A model generated the notes under the pieces. It was not told the DNA's origin. It made no database searches and saw only the letters and a list, made by a program, of their open reading frames with translations. From NCBI RefSeq assembly GCF_001888055.1, contig NZ_LXHZ01000022.1, positions 124,001 through 188,000 on the forward strand: a stretch of DNA of 64,000 nucleotides. The letters are read 5' to 3'. The position numbers were made by a program, and so were the translations under genes. This document shows, piece after piece, positions 33,257 to 44,295 of the stretch. The number at the start of each line of letters is the position of its first letter. The stretch's first letter is position 1. Source of the stretch: Rappaport israeli (lineage in GTDB: Bacteria > Pseudomonadota > Gammaproteobacteria > Cardiobacteriales > Cardiobacteriaceae).

Positions 33257-34681
33257 CTAACCATAAAGCCTGCCATACCTCTCAATAAATCGCGCGCGCT
33301 TATCCAAATCAATCTCCTTCATCTGCTTAGGCTCAGACACCTCCACACTCAAAGGACATCCAACACGCTCACCAGAAACAGCCATTGCCGCCAAACGCGC
33401 TGCCCCTAAAGCGGCGCCAACAGGGGATTGCCTATAATAATGCAATGACTTACCACAAATATTTGCCAACAACTGACGCCAAAATGCACTTTTTGCCCCA
33501 CCCCCAACCAATACCACCTCACGCGCCACAACGCCCGTCTGTTCAAGCGCCTCTATGCCATCAAGCAAAGCAAAACTCACCCCTTCTATCACCGCTCTTG
33601 CCAAAGTAGCTGAATTATCCTCATGCCCCAACCCTAAAAATGCCCCTCGTGCATATACATTATTATGAGGCGTGCGCTCCCCACTCAAATAAGGCAAAAA
33701 GACCACCTGAGAATCCTCACGCGCTTGACTCGCTGCTGCAAATAACTGCGCCACATTCGTAAAACCCAACGCCTTCACAGCCCAATCTATTGCAGATGCC
33801 GCACTCAAACTAACCGACATCAAATGCCAACGCTCAGGCAATGCATGGCAAAAACTATGTACCGCCTGCGCCGTATTGGTTAAAAAACCATCACTCACCA
33901 CAAAATACACTCCCGACGTTCCTAAAGACAACATCGCCTGCCCCGCCTCATATAATCCCAAACCCACTGCTGAGGCGGCATTATCCCCACCGCCAGCGAC
34001 CACAGCCACTGATTTCATTTTCCATTGCCGCGCCCATTTATCGCGTAAATAGCCCGTGATTTCATTGCCCTCAAATAATTTTGGCATCTGTGATTGTTCT
34101 AACTCACAGACGCTCAACATCTTGTCACTCCAACGACGTTTTCCCACCTCCAACCACATCGTCCCCGAAGCATCAGATACATCAGTGGCATATTCTCCCG
34201 TCAAGCATAACCGCAAATAATCTTTAGGCAACAACACCTTCGCCACCTGTTTAAAGATTAGACGATGATGCTCTGCCAACCATTTAAGCTTTGGCGCGGT
34301 AAAACCTGCCATCATCAAATTCCCCGTAATCTGGCGAGACTCTGGCACCTCTTTCTCTAATTGAACGCATTGCGCCTCACATCTACCATCATTCCATAAA
34401 ATGGCTGGGAACAGCACCCTATCCTGCCGATCCAACACGGTTGCCCCATGCATTTGCCCACTCAACCCAATCGCTTGCACCGCACTCAAATCATACAAAT
34501 AAGCCAATTCATCCATTGCCGCCTCTGTTGCCTGCCACCAATCAGAAGGATTTTGTTGTACCCATAATGGTTTAGGGCGCTCAATTGCTAAAGCGCGTGA
34601 AGTTGTCGCCAGTAGCTGTTGCGCCTCATCAAGCAACGCAACTTTAACGCTTGAAGTCCCCAAATCTATGCCGATATACAT
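33257..34681 (-). CDS. xylB: Xylulokinase
   Basis: 474 residues of the FGGY family: YIGIDLGTSSVKVALLDE at the phosphate-binding start, GLSGQMHGATVLD (characteristic of XylB), LWNDGR, and GGGAKSAFWRQLLANI near the end. It phosphorylates D-xylulose. No isomerase gene is present in the window. It lies downstream of the hybrid kinase on the same strand, beside a sugar transporter, so the transporter may import a pentose or a pentitol. Confidence 0.92.
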   Translation of the reverse strand: MYIGIDLGTSSVKVALLDEAQQLLATTSRALAIERPKPLWVQQNPSDWWQATEAAMDELAYLYDLSAVQAIGLSGQMHGATVLDRQDRVLFPAILWNDGRCEAQCVQLEKEVPESRQITGNLMMAGFTAPKLKWLAEHHRLIFKQVAKVLLPKDYLRLCLTGEYATDVSDASGTMWLEVGKRRWSDKMLSVCELEQSQMPKLFEGNEITGYLRDKWARQWKMKSVAVVAGGGDNAASAVGLGLYEAGQAMLSLGTSGVYFVVSDGFLTNTAQAVHSFCHALPERWHLMSVSLSAASAIDWAVKALGFTNVAQLFAAASQAREDSQVVFLPYLSGERTPHNNVYARGAFLGLGHEDNSATLARAVIEGVSFALLDGIEALEQTGVVAREVVLVGGGAKSAFWRQLLANICGKSLHYYRQSPVGAALGAARLAAMAVSGERVGCPLSVEVSEPKQMKEIDLDKRARFIERYGRLYG

Positions 34682-34690
34682 CTTTTCTCC

Positions 34691-37310
34691 TTATTTTAGG
34701 GGTAAATCCTTATTTGTATGCCTACGAGTGGCGCGCTGTATGTGTTCTAATAATTGTGCTGTTTTAAATGGTTTATGCAAAATCATAAACTCTTGCGCCT
34801 GTTTGGTGATATTGGTTTGATTGCCCGTCATCAATACAATTGCAATATGCGGATAATGCTCACGCACATAATGCGCAAGCGCTATGCCATCAATCTCAAG
34901 CAACCCAATATCAGACAATAAACACATAACCTTGCTTGCTGAATTTGCTAAATACACCATCGCCTCTTCTGCGCTAGACACTGCCACCACGCAATAATAC
35001 TCTAGTTGCAATTGCTCAATTAATGTTGCCCTTAAAACAGCGTTATCTTCAACCAATAACAGCGTTTGTTTAGACATAAAAGTAATAGATGGATTTGGTA
35101 AAGACACAGAAGCAGGCGTTAACGCCCGAGCCAAAGGCAGTTGTAAATACACACTTGTCCCCACCCCCACACTAGACTCTATTTTAATTCGCCCCTTAGA
35201 CTGGCGAATAAATCCATAAACCATTGACAACCCCAACCCACTGCCTTTATCAGTCTTTTTGGTGGTGAAAAAAAGGCTCAAATACCTGTTTTTTAGTCTG
35301 CTCATCAATCCCGCAACCATTATCAATTACCGCAATTTCAATCATTTGTTCTTGGCGATATTGCCGTTGCACTAATTTCTGTTGCGTTTGCAACACAATA
35401 ACCCCACCCCCTTCTAATGCATCTTTAGCATTGACAATTAAATTAACCAACGCCGTCTGCAATTGATTTCGGTCAATATAGGCAGGCGGTAGGTTTTGCT
35501 CTAATTGCAATTTTAATTCAATATTTTGCGCTAAATTGTGTTTTAACAAATCCGCCACCTCGCTCACAAGCGCATTCACTGACAATGAAACGGGTTGTAA
35601 TGGCTGTTTACGCGCATAGGCCAACAACCGCTGAATCAATACCGCGCTATTTTCCGCCGCTTTTAATGCTCGCTTTAGGCGATTAGCCTGTGCCTGCGGC
35701 AATAAGGTGGCATCAATCAAATCTAAATTGCCCATAATAACAAGCAAGAAATTATTAAAATCATGCGCAATACCGCCTGTTAAATGCCCAATACTGCGCA
35801 TTTTTTGACTATGCGCCAAATCCATTTCAAGTTTTTTTCGCTGGGTGCGGTCAATTAAAAATGCCACCAAACCGCCATCTTGCAATCGACTAATCCGCCA
35901 TTCTAAAATTTGCCCTGCGAATGCTAGCTCTAATGGCTCCTGCTCTAGACGTATTTCCTGCAAACATTGTGTATTTATCATCAAATCACTGCCATAAACT
36001 TTAGCGCCCTGCGTATGCAAATATTCTGCCAACTGTGATAAATCCCACTGGGACTGCATCGCAGTTGTTACTTTTAATAGACGTAAAAATTGCTTATTGC
36101 AAGAATATAAATTCATCTGCGCATCAAAAATCGCCAAACCATCGCGCATCGCTAAATAAGTTTGCGATAACAAATTATTCTTAACTTTTAATAGCGCATC
36201 AGTTTGTTCAAGAGTAAGCAATTGCTGATAAAACAACTGAAAAGCACGCGCCAACTCACCAATTTCATCTTGATATTGACGCTGTGGCACGCGCACTTGG
36301 TGATTGCCTCTCGCCAACTCAGTAAGCGCATAGGTAATCGAATACAATCTCTTGCCAATAATGGAATCAATATACCCCCCTAACACCATAATTAAGGCAA
36401 TAGTAAAGATTGCTAGCAGCGCAATCACTTTTTGATAATCACGCAAATCTTGTTGCACTTGTTCTGAATGTGCCTGCACTATCGCCATCTCTTGCTGCGC
36501 CAAAATAGTGTAGCGCTCTTCTATCATTTTTGATAAGGCGTTAATTTTATAAATTAAATAATGTATTCGTTGAGACTGTTCTGCCAATACATTTGCTTGA
36601 GTAATGATTTGCTCAACAACTGTTTTCCCTTTTTGCCATTCTTCCATAAGCGCCCCTTGCGCTTTGGACGGCTCTAATGCCTCAAATAATCTGACGATTG
36701 TTGCAAAATCTTGCGCTGACAAAGCGCCTTGCATGGTTTGCTCAATTAAACGCTCCAACTGTAAAAATTGTAAATCCTCTTCCTCTGTTAGCTGAGCATG
36801 ATGTGCTAAACGCTGCATATGGCGTAAATGCAAGATGGTTTGATTGAACTGGCTGAGTATCGTGGTATGCGTGATATGTCGCTGATGTGCCTGCCAAAGT
36901 AACTCTTTAACGCTTTGCTCTAATACTTGTAAAAACTGCGCCAGTTCTAAAAATTGCTCAGCAGGATTAGCGAGCGCGTGTTGGTGCGCGCTTTTTAATA
37001 ACTCATGAATTTGGGAGAGATAATCTTCTAATTGTCGAGCCGATTCTTGATATTCCAGCGCTCGCGCGCTCTGACTAAGGCGCAATGCATAAGCAGAAAT
37101 CTGTGTTGTTTTTACACCCAAAGTCATTGCAAATAGCATTTGTTGCTGGGTTTTTTGTTTTAAATCCGCCAAAGATTGATAAGTATGATTTAAACCAAAC
37201 CATGCGCTAGCACTAATCAAACCAACCAAGAAAATTGCAAGGCATACAAATCCAACCAAACGCGCTCTAACACTACCGCGCATCTCCAACCAAGCATTTA
37301 AACGCTTCAC
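34691..37310 (-). pseudogene. TorS-like hybrid sensor histidine kinase, one frameshift
   Basis: The first frame (686 codons) has TM1 at about 18-40, a long helical periplasmic domain (about 41-290), TM2 at about 294-316, HAMP (317-365), a PAS-like region (380-490), HisKA with GGIAHDFNN (His516) and an ATPase start (Asn627, DNGCGI). It breaks at the A7 run 35,268-35,274. Removing one base continues into FFTTKKTDKGSGLGLSMVYGF and a receiver domain with Asp in LLSDIGL, 872 residues in all. A helical sensor beside an RbsB-type binding protein recalls TorS-TorT. No C-terminal Hpt domain is seen. Confidence 0.82.
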
Positions 37311-37450
37311 TTAAATTCCATATCTAAAAAACACCATTGTAAAAACAACTGCGTACAAAATGATGACAATTATGAACAAAATGCCATCATCTTAGATTTA
37401 TATAACTATGCTTTGATTAACCTAGAAACAAAATCACTCAGGGATAACCA

Positions 37451-38956
37451 ATGAGTCAATCAAAAAAGCAAGCGCCATTATTAAAGATTGAGTCCGTTAG
37501 TAAAAAGTTTGGTGATTTTTATGCTTTGAAAGAGGTGAATTTAGAGTGCTATGCAGGAGAAATTCATGCACTTATGGGGGAAAATGGCGCGGGAAAATCT
37601 ACTTTAATGAAAATTTTAGCAGGCGTTTACACCGCCTCTGCAGGACAAATCTCTATCGCAGGTCAAATTTGTCCTCTAAATTCACCCAAAGCAGCTATTG
37701 ACGCTGGCATTAGTTTGATTTATCAAGAAATTCATCTCTCACCCAACCTCACGGTAGCGGAAAATATCTTTCTTGGAAGAGAAATTAAAAGCCTTTTTTC
37801 AATCAAACACAAACAAATGCTGCAAGAAACCCAACAAGTCTTAACACGATTAGGCGCACAATTTTCCCCCACGCAAAAAGTCTCTTCTTTAAGCATCGCC
37901 GAACAACAACAAGTTGAAATTGCTCGCGCATTACATCGCAAAAGTCGCATTTTAATTATGGATGAACCAACGGCGGCACTGTCTTCACGCGAAACCGAAC
38001 AATTATTTGAGGTCATCAAAAAACTACGCCAAGAAGGTTTAGCGATTATCTATATTAGCCATCGTATGGCAGAAATTTATGAACTTGCTAATCGTGTAAG
38101 CGTATTGCGCGATGGCAGTTATATTGGCTCACTTACTAAAGAAGAAATTAACCCACAAACATTAGTGCAAATGATGGTTGGGCGTACATTAGATGATTTA
38201 TTTCAAAAAGAGCAAGTTTCTGTTGGCGCTGAGGTCCTACGCGTTGAACAACTTGGTGATGGCGAGAAGGTAAAAGAAATTTCCTTAGTTGTCCGTGCAG
38301 GTGAGATTGTTGGACTGGCAGGCTTAGTAGGGGCTGGACGTTCTGAATTTGCGCATTTGCTTTTTGGAATCCGCCAGCCCAAATATGGCGCAATATATCT
38401 TAATGGGCAAAAATTTAATCCAAGCTCTCCTCGCCATGCGATTGCTCAAAATATCGCTTTATTACCAGAAAATCGTAAAGAAGAAGGACTGTTTTTAGAG
38501 CTCAATATTGCTAAAAATGCCGCTATGGCAACGCTTGAACGCGATGCAACGCTGGGAGTCATTCAACCTAAACAGATACAAAAACAAGCCGAACAAGCCA
38601 TCTCAAAGCTCAATATTCGTGTCCCTAATGCTTTTGTCAGTCTAAGTGGTTTATCAGGCGGCAATCAGCAAAAAGTTCTGTTATCCCGTTGGATGGCAAT
38701 TAATCCTAAGCTATTTATTTTAGATGAACCTACGCGCGGTGTAGACGTAGGCGCGAAAAGTGAGATTTATAAAATCATCACGCAGATGGCTAAACAAGGG
38801 GTTGCTATTTTAATGATTTCTAGCGAATTGCCCGAAATTATCGGTATGAGCGATAGAGTGTATGTCATGCAAGAAGGCACTATTGCTGGCGAACTAACTC
38901 AACAACAAATGAATCAAGAAAATATTATGGCGCTGGCATGTGGCGCTATGGTTTAA
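37451..38956 (+). CDS. Sugar ABC transporter ATPase (RbsA-like)
   Basis: 501 residues with two nucleotide-binding domains: [24 protein letters not shown] and [12 protein letters not shown] in the first; [34 protein letters not shown] and [20 protein letters not shown] in the second. This is the CUT2 family that serves ribose, xylose, galactose and similar sugars. First gene of a rightward operon divergent from the kinase gene, with CAGGGATA as ribosome site. It overlaps the permease gene by 17 bases. Confidence 0.93.
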   Translation: MSQSKKQAPLLKIESVSKKFGDFYALKEVNLECYAGEIHALMGENGAGKSTLMKILAGVYTASAGQISIAGQICPLNSPKAAIDAGISLIYQEIHLSPNLTVAENIFLGREIKSLFSIKHKQMLQETQQVLTRLGAQFSPTQKVSSLSIAEQQQVEIARALHRKSRILIMDEPTAALSSRETEQLFEVIKKLRQEGLAIIYISHRMAEIYELANRVSVLRDGSYIGSLTKEEINPQTLVQMMVGRTLDDLFQKEQVSVGAEVLRVEQLGDGEKVKEISLVVRAGEIVGLAGLVGAGRSEFAHLLFGIRQPKYGAIYLNGQKFNPSSPRHAIAQNIALLPENRKEEGLFLELNIAKNAAMATLERDATLGVIQPKQIQKQAEQAISKLNIRVPNAFVSLSGLSGGNQQKVLLSRWMAINPKLFILDEPTRGVDVGAKSEIYKIITQMAKQGVAILMISSELPEIIGMSDRVYVMQEGTIAGELTQQQMNQENIMALACGAMV

Positions 38957-38969
38957 CAAGGAGATATCC

Positions 38970-39935
38970 ATGCAGTCTGTTTCAAAACCAACCTTTAAAA
39001 AAGCGCTATTGACCGACTCATTGCAAGCAATGGGTATTTTGCCAATTTTATTATTGATAATTATAGTTTTTTCTATTATTGCGCCTAACTTTATGAGTGA
39101 AGCCAATTTGATGAATATTGCGCGTCAGGCGTCTATTAATATTGTTCTAGCAGCAGGGATGACTTTTGTGATTTTAACAGGCGGTATTGATTTATCCGTT
39201 GGCTCTATTTTAGGCGTTACTGCGATTGTTACGCTCATTAGTTCCCTACAACCCGAATTGGCGGGTTTTTCTATAGCCATAGCGTTATTTACGGGTTTAG
39301 CAATGGGTATATTTAATGGCGCATTGGTTGCTTATGCTGGGTTACCACCTTTTATCGTAACTCTTGGAACTTATACCGCCCTACGTGGCATGGCTTATTT
39401 AGTTGCCGATGGCACAACCGTCATTAATTCTGATATTAACTTTGCATGGATTGGTAATGGCTATTTAGGCTCAGTCCCTTGGCTAGTTATTATTGCTTTT
39501 GCCGTGATTGCGCTGTGTTGGTTTATCTTACGTCGCACAACATTAGGGATACACATTTACGCTGTTGGCGGCAACTTACAAGCAGCGCGCTTAACAGGCA
39601 TTCGTGTTTCATTAGTGCTTATTTTTGTATATGCCGTCAGTGGCTTATTATCTGCATTGGGTGGCGTTATGATGGCTTCTAGGCTTTATAGCGCCAATGG
39701 CAATTTAGGCACTGGTTATGAATTAGATGCCATCGCTGCCGTTATTTTAGGCGGAACAAGCTTTGTTGGTGGCATTGGCACTATCACTGGCACACTTATC
39801 GGCGCTTTAATCATCGCAACCTTAAACAACGGTATGACCTTAATGGGTGTGTCTTATTTTTGGCAATTGGTTATCAAAGGAGGCGTTATCATCATCGCTG
39901 TTTTAATTGATAAATATCGCACTAAACATCACTAA
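38970..39935 (+). CDS. Sugar ABC transporter permease (RbsC-like)
   Basis: A hydrophobic protein with about 8-10 membrane spans and the CUT2 permease pattern: ASINIVLAAGMTFVILTGGIDLSVGSILG, GALVAYAGLPPFIVTLGT, and AIAAVILGGTSFVGGIGTITGTLIGA. I chose the ATG at 38,970 (MQSVSKPTF) because AAGGAGATA precedes it; the upstream ATG at 38,940 lies inside the ATPase gene and would add ten residues. Confidence 0.93.
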   Translation: MQSVSKPTFKKALLTDSLQAMGILPILLLIIIVFSIIAPNFMSEANLMNIARQASINIVLAAGMTFVILTGGIDLSVGSILGVTAIVTLISSLQPELAGFSIAIALFTGLAMGIFNGALVAYAGLPPFIVTLGTYTALRGMAYLVADGTTVINSDINFAWIGNGYLGSVPWLVIIAFAVIALCWFILRRTTLGIHIYAVGGNLQAARLTGIRVSLVLIFVYAVSGLLSALGGVMMASRLYSANGNLGTGYELDAIAAVILGGTSFVGGIGTITGTLIGALIIATLNNGMTLMGVSYFWQLVIKGGVIIIAVLIDKYRTKHH

Positions 39936-39967
39936 TTTTAATAATCTTATCAAGAAGGAGAAACATC

Positions 39968-40894
39968 ATGAACTTAAAACCCCTAGCTTTAGCCCTACTA
40001 ATGGCAGCTCCATTGGTTCAGAGTAAAGATTTACAATCTATCGGCATTACTGTGGGAGATTTAGCCAATCCTTTTTTTGTGCAAATTGCTAAAGGAGCGG
40101 AGTTAAAAGCAAAAGAATTAGGAGGCGATAATGTCAATGTTACCGCCGTATCTAGTGGCTATGATTTAGGTCAACAAGTAGCGCAAATTGATAATTTTAT
40201 CGCTGCCAAAACGGATTTAATTATCCTAAATGCTGCCGATTCTAAAGGTATTGGGCCTGCGGTTAAACGTGCGCGTGATGCAGGTATTGTCGTAGTTGCG
40301 GTTGATGTTGCCGCTGATGGCGCTAATGCAACCGTTACCTCCAACAACTATCAAGCTGGTGAAATTGCCTGCCAAACCATAGCTGAGCGTCTTAACCATA
40401 AAGGCAACGTTGTCATTATCAATGGTCCGCCCGTTTCTGCTGTACAAGACCGCGTTCAAGGATGCATGGATACTCTTGAAAAAGATAATGATATTAAAGT
40501 GTTATCACACAATCAAAATGCCAAAGGCAGTCGTGAAGGCGGTCTAGAGGTTATGACCGCTTTACTCACCGCACATCCTAAAATTGATGCCGTCTTTGCT
40601 ATTAATGACCCATCAGCTATTGGGGCTGACCTAGCCGCCAAACAAGCCCAACGCAATGAATTCTTTATAATGGGTGTAGATGGTTCACCCGATGGCGAAG
40701 AGGCTTTAAAACGTGAAAGTAGCTTATTTATCGGCACTCCAGCACAAGACCCACAAGTTATGGCATCACAAGCAGTTAGCATCGGCTATGATATTTTACA
40801 AGGCAAAGAAGCGCCCAGTGAAGTAGTGCTTATTCCTGTCAAGTTAATTGACCGCGATAATGTCAGCGATTATCAAGGCTGGACAGTAAAATAA
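39968..40894 (+). CDS. Periplasmic sugar-binding protein (RbsB-like)
   Basis: 308 residues with a signal peptide (MNLKPLALALLMAAPLVQSKD) and the pentose/hexose-binding fold: GITVGDLANPFFVQIAKGAE, AADSKGIGPAVKRARDAGIVVVAVDV and AVFAINDPSAIGADLAAKQA. It delivers sugar to the permease. Family members can also act as the ligand-binding partner of a sensor kinase (TorT with TorS), which the neighbouring hybrid kinase makes plausible here. An AGAAGGAGAAA ribosome site precedes it. Confidence 0.93.
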   Translation: MNLKPLALALLMAAPLVQSKDLQSIGITVGDLANPFFVQIAKGAELKAKELGGDNVNVTAVSSGYDLGQQVAQIDNFIAAKTDLIILNAADSKGIGPAVKRARDAGIVVVAVDVAADGANATVTSNNYQAGEIACQTIAERLNHKGNVVIINGPPVSAVQDRVQGCMDTLEKDNDIKVLSHNQNAKGSREGGLEVMTALLTAHPKIDAVFAINDPSAIGADLAAKQAQRNEFFIMGVDGSPDGEEALKRESSLFIGTPAQDPQVMASQAVSIGYDILQGKEAPSEVVLIPVKLIDRDNVSDYQGWTVK

Positions 40895-41170
40895 CTTTTA
40901 AGTATTCACCTAGAATGAATTATAAAATTCTAATTTTAAGAAAAAGTTATTAAACCAAGATAGGGGGTAGTGCTAATTATCACGAACCCATAACGTTATA
41001 ATCAATGAAATATCCCCTATCTATTTAAAATAAATACTCTCTTTTATTGCCATCAATATACTTAAATTCGAACATTCCAATTGAAATTAGATGAGCGATA
41101 AACCATCTAATTAACAAGTTAATTATAAAAATAATAAATAAAATAGATGGCTTTAAGCTTATCACAGGTT
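40895..41170. other. 276-bp convergent intergenic region with inverted repeats
   Basis: AT-rich. AGATAGGGG (about 40,960) pairs with CCCCTATCT (about 41,014) across some 45 bases. AATTAGATG (41,085-41,093) pairs with CATCTAATT (41,104-41,112) across a 10-base loop. The second probably ends transcription between the transporter and the convergent regulator, though it has no T run. No gene seen. Confidence 0.5.
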
Positions 41171-41893
41171 CTATCCCACCACTTCTACCGCACAAGCAAA
41201 TAAATAACCTTCACCGCGTACGGTTTGGATAAAACTAGGCGCTTTAGGATTGATTTCAATTTTCTTACGCAAACGCATAATCAACACATCAATCGTACGA
41301 TCAAAAATCTCCAATGTATCGCTATGGGTTAATGCTAATAACTGTTGACGGGATAACACTTTTTGCGCATTTTGCAATAAAGCGCGCAATAACACATACT
41401 CTCCATGCGTAAGTTCGACTTCCTGTTTTAAAGGATTGTATAAGCGGTTATTTTGTGTATTTAAAAACCACTGTCTAAAAGCAAATCCTTGTGTAAATGC
41501 TAAAGAAGGCACTGATTGCAAACGACGTAATGCCGCCTTAACTCTTGCCACTACCATGCGTGGATAAAAAGGCTTGCCAATATAATCATCTGCTCCCATT
41601 TCTAAACCTACTATCGCATCTAAATCCGAACCCAAACCGCTTAACATAATAATTGGCGCATCTGTCAAAGATTTAAGTTGCTGCAATAGCGTCAAGCCAT
41701 TGATATCTGGCAAAATCAAATCTAATAAAATTAACGCCATCTCCTGTGAATCTTTTATCTTATGGAGTGCTTGCTCACCACTATGCGCCAAAATAGTGGT
41801 GTAATTATGCTCACTAAGAATATCTACCAATAACTCACAAACCTGTAAATCATCATCAACGATTAATATAGATTCTTTCATGCAATCCCTCAT
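41171..41893 (-). CDS. OmpR/TorR-family response regulator
   Basis: 240 residues. The receiver has LIVDDDLQV, the phosphorylated Asp in LILLDLILPDINGL and Lys in GKPFYPRMV; the winged-helix output has ELTHGEYVLLRALL and DRTIDVLIMRLRKKIEINPKAPSFIQTVRGEGYLF. No other regulator is near, so it is the likely partner of the hybrid kinase at the far side of the transporter genes. The start could be the first ATG or the one four codons later (MKESILIVDDD). Confidence 0.9.
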   Translation of the reverse strand: MRDCMKESILIVDDDLQVCELLVDILSEHNYTTILAHSGEQALHKIKDSQEMALILLDLILPDINGLTLLQQLKSLTDAPIIMLSGLGSDLDAIVGLEMGADDYIGKPFYPRMVVARVKAALRRLQSVPSLAFTQGFAFRQWFLNTQNNRLYNPLKQEVELTHGEYVLLRALLQNAQKVLSRQQLLALTHSDTLEIFDRTIDVLIMRLRKKIEINPKAPSFIQTVRGEGYLFACAVEVVG

Positions 41894-41955
41894 CCTTAAA
41901 TTGTTATTAGCGTATAATATAACTACATTATTTTAATCATAACATAGGAGGTCGC

Positions 41956-42879
41956 ATGCGCATCGGTATTGATTTAGGCGGTACAAAAATAGAAATTATT
42001 GCCTTATCCAATCAAGGCGAAGAATTATTTAGAAAACGCATTCCTACTCCTAAAGGTTCTTATTCACAAACTCTAACCGCCATACAAACGCTCATTCATG
42101 ACGCTGAAAGTCATACCAAACAACAAGGGAGCATTGGGATTGGTATCCCAGGCACGCTTTCTCCTTTTAGCGGTAAGGTTAAAAATGCCAACTCTGTTTG
42201 GTTAAATGGACAACCTTTTGATAAAGATTTACAACAATTGCTAAAACGCCCCATACGCATTGCTAATGATGCCAATTGTATGGCGGTTTCTGAAGCTACC
42301 GATGGTGCAGGTCAAAATAAAAATATCGTCCTTGCTTTAATTTTAGGCACAGGGTGCGGTTCAGGGATTGTTCTTCATGGAAAAGTGCACAATGGCGCTA
42401 ATGGTATTGCTGGAGAATGGGGACACAATCCGCTACCATGGCAAGATGCCGAAGAACAACACATCGCCCAAACCAATCCTTGCTACTGTGGCAAAAGAGG
42501 TTGTATTGAGCAATTTATTTCTGGCACAGGACTTTGTGATGATTATCAACGCCGCACTGGCGAGCGCTTAGCAGGAAATGAAATCGCTCAACTTGCCCTA
42601 TTAGGCAATCCCATTGCTGAACAAACCTTGCAAGCCTATGAACGTCGCCTAGCCAAATCACTTGCCAGTTATACGAATATTCTCGATCCTGATGTGATTA
42701 TTCTTGCAGGTGGTGTGTGTAATATTGATAGACTCTGTCAAACCATCCCCCTTTTAATGCCACAATATATTTTTGGCAAAGAATTCCATACCCCAATCAA
42801 AAAGGCTCATCATGGTGATTCTAGTGGCGTCCGTGGCGCGGCATGGCTATGGGGCATTGATGAATATCCCTACAACTAA
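41956..42879 (+). CDS. ROK-family sugar kinase (fructokinase/Mak-like)
   Basis: 307 residues: [17 protein letters not shown] at the start, [10 protein letters not shown], the catalytic Asp in [24 protein letters not shown], and the zinc site [17 protein letters not shown] with an upstream His ([10 protein letters not shown]). It phosphorylates a hexose, fructose being the most likely for this subgroup. A GGAGGTC ribosome site precedes the start. It is divergent from the regulator gene, so it may belong to the same regulon. Confidence 0.88.
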   Translation: MRIGIDLGGTKIEIIALSNQGEELFRKRIPTPKGSYSQTLTAIQTLIHDAESHTKQQGSIGIGIPGTLSPFSGKVKNANSVWLNGQPFDKDLQQLLKRPIRIANDANCMAVSEATDGAGQNKNIVLALILGTGCGSGIVLHGKVHNGANGIAGEWGHNPLPWQDAEEQHIAQTNPCYCGKRGCIEQFISGTGLCDDYQRRTGERLAGNEIAQLALLGNPIAEQTLQAYERRLAKSLASYTNILDPDVIILAGGVCNIDRLCQTIPLLMPQYIFGKEFHTPIKKAHHGDSSGVRGAAWLWGIDEYPYN

Positions 42880-42915
42880 ACCTTTAACGCACACCATCAA
42901 AATAGAGATTAATTT

Positions 42916-43161
42916 ATGATAGGAATAACTTTAATTATTTATTTTTAGCGCCATTTTTTTGATGATTTATACTAAATGGCGGACTCATCCCTTTTTAGCA
43001 TCCATGACGATTGATACAGATACATGCCAATGATGGCTGGTGGTAACTAATTTTTCTGCCCCCTAACAAGGACATCGCACACAAACCGCCTTAACTTTTA
43101 TTATGGCAGTAGTTTATGTTACGCATTTATCTATTTTTTTGCTCTTAGCTATAAAAACACC
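42916..43161 (+). pseudogene. Decayed permease remnant (GntP-like start)
   Basis: The 280 bases before glxK hold no intact gene. Translation in shifting frames gives MIGITLIIYF, then AIFLMIYTKWRTHPFLASM, resembling the start of GntP-type gluconate or glycerate permeases (a K-x-HPFLALL pattern), and later MAVVYVTHLSIFLLLAIKTP, a membrane span ending at the glxK start. GntP-type permeases often pair with glycerate kinase. Identification is by pattern only. Confidence 0.4.
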
Positions 43162-44295
43162 ATGAATATACTCATTGCTCCTGATTCTTTTAAAGAAAGC
43201 CTGAGCGCCCTAGAAGTTGCGCAAGCCATCGCCACAGGTTTTAAAAAAGTCTTTCCCGACGCACAGTATCAACTATTACCAATGGCAGATGGTGGAGAAG
43301 GTACCGTGCAATCTATCATTGATGCCACCCAAGGCAAACGAATCTATAACACCGTTACCGACCCTCTAGGAAATCCAACTCAAGCTTTTTGGGGGATAAC
43401 GGGAGATGGTAAAAGTGCCATTATCGAAATAGCACAAGCCTCAGGATTACATCTTGTGCCAAATGCGCAGCGCAATCCGCTTATTACCACCAGTTACGGC
43501 ACGGGAGAACTTATTAAAGCCGCTTTAGATGAAGGGGTGCAACATATTATTTTAGGCATAGGCGGTAGTGCGACTAATGATGCTGGCGTTGGTCTATTGC
43601 AAGCTTTAGGCGCCCAATTTTTCGACGAACAAAACCAAAAACTTGATTATGGTGGCGCAGCATTAACCAAATTATCACGCATAAATCTCGGCAAACTCCA
43701 TCCACGTTTACAACAAGTCCACATTGACGTAGCTTGTGATGTCAACAATCCATTATGTGGAGCGCAAGGCGCTTCAGCAATATTCGCACCGCAAAAAGGA
43801 GCCACAGAAGCACAAGTTAAACAACTTGACCGCGCCCTACTGCATTTTGCCCAAAAAGTACAACAACAATTTAATATCGATATCCAAACCCCAAAAGGAG
43901 CAGGTGCGGCAGGCGGTATGGGAAGCGGATTATTATTATTGCCTCACGCTACGCTCAAATCAGGCGTAACAATTGTTGCCGAAGCTCTAAATTTAGCCAA
44001 AAAAATCTCACAAGCAGATTTAATCATTACAGGTGAAGGTCGCATGGATGCACAAAGCATACAAGGCAAAACCCCCATCGGAGTAGCACAAATTGCCAAA
44101 ACGGCAGGTAAACCCGTTATCGCTATTGTAGGCAGCCTACGCGCAGACTATTCCGCTGTATATAAGCATGGCATTGACGCTGTTTTTCCTATTATTACTC
44201 AAATAGATACCCCTGAAAACACCTTACAACAAGCGCACAATAACTTAAAATCTAGCGCAGAAAATATAGCGAGATTATGGCAACTTAAATCTTAA
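43162..44295 (+). CDS. glxK: Glycerate 2-kinase (GlxK/GarK family)
   Basis: 377 residues: MNILIAPDSFKESLSALEVAQAIATGF, LPMADGGEGTVQSIIDA, GIGGSATNDAGVGLLQALGA, and DLIITGEGRMDAQSIQGKTPIGVA. It phosphorylates D-glycerate to 2-phosphoglycerate. Length and motifs are normal. It follows a permease remnant, so glycerate uptake by the usual partner may be lost, and the enzyme may serve internally produced glycerate. Confidence 0.95.
   Translation: MNILIAPDSFKESLSALEVAQAIATGFKKVFPDAQYQLLPMADGGEGTVQSIIDATQGKRIYNTVTDPLGNPTQAFWGITGDGKSAIIEIAQASGLHLVPNAQRNPLITTSYGTGELIKAALDEGVQHIILGIGGSATNDAGVGLLQALGAQFFDEQNQKLDYGGAALTKLSRINLGKLHPRLQQVHIDVACDVNNPLCGAQGASAIFAPQKGATEAQVKQLDRALLHFAQKVQQQFNIDIQTPKGAGAAGGMGSGLLLLPHATLKSGVTIVAEALNLAKKISQADLIITGEGRMDAQSIQGKTPIGVAQIAKTAGKPVIAIVGSLRADYSAVYKHGIDAVFPIITQIDTPENTLQQAHNNLKSSAENIARLWQLKS

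Noticed and set aside
40960-41022. Riboswitch or structured RNA between the transporter and the regulator
   Set aside because: Only one distant 9-bp pairing is visible and it lies downstream of the genes, not in a leader.
41085-41112. Factor-independent terminator
   Set aside because: The 9-bp stem is good but AT-rich and no T run follows, so it is only noted as a hairpin.
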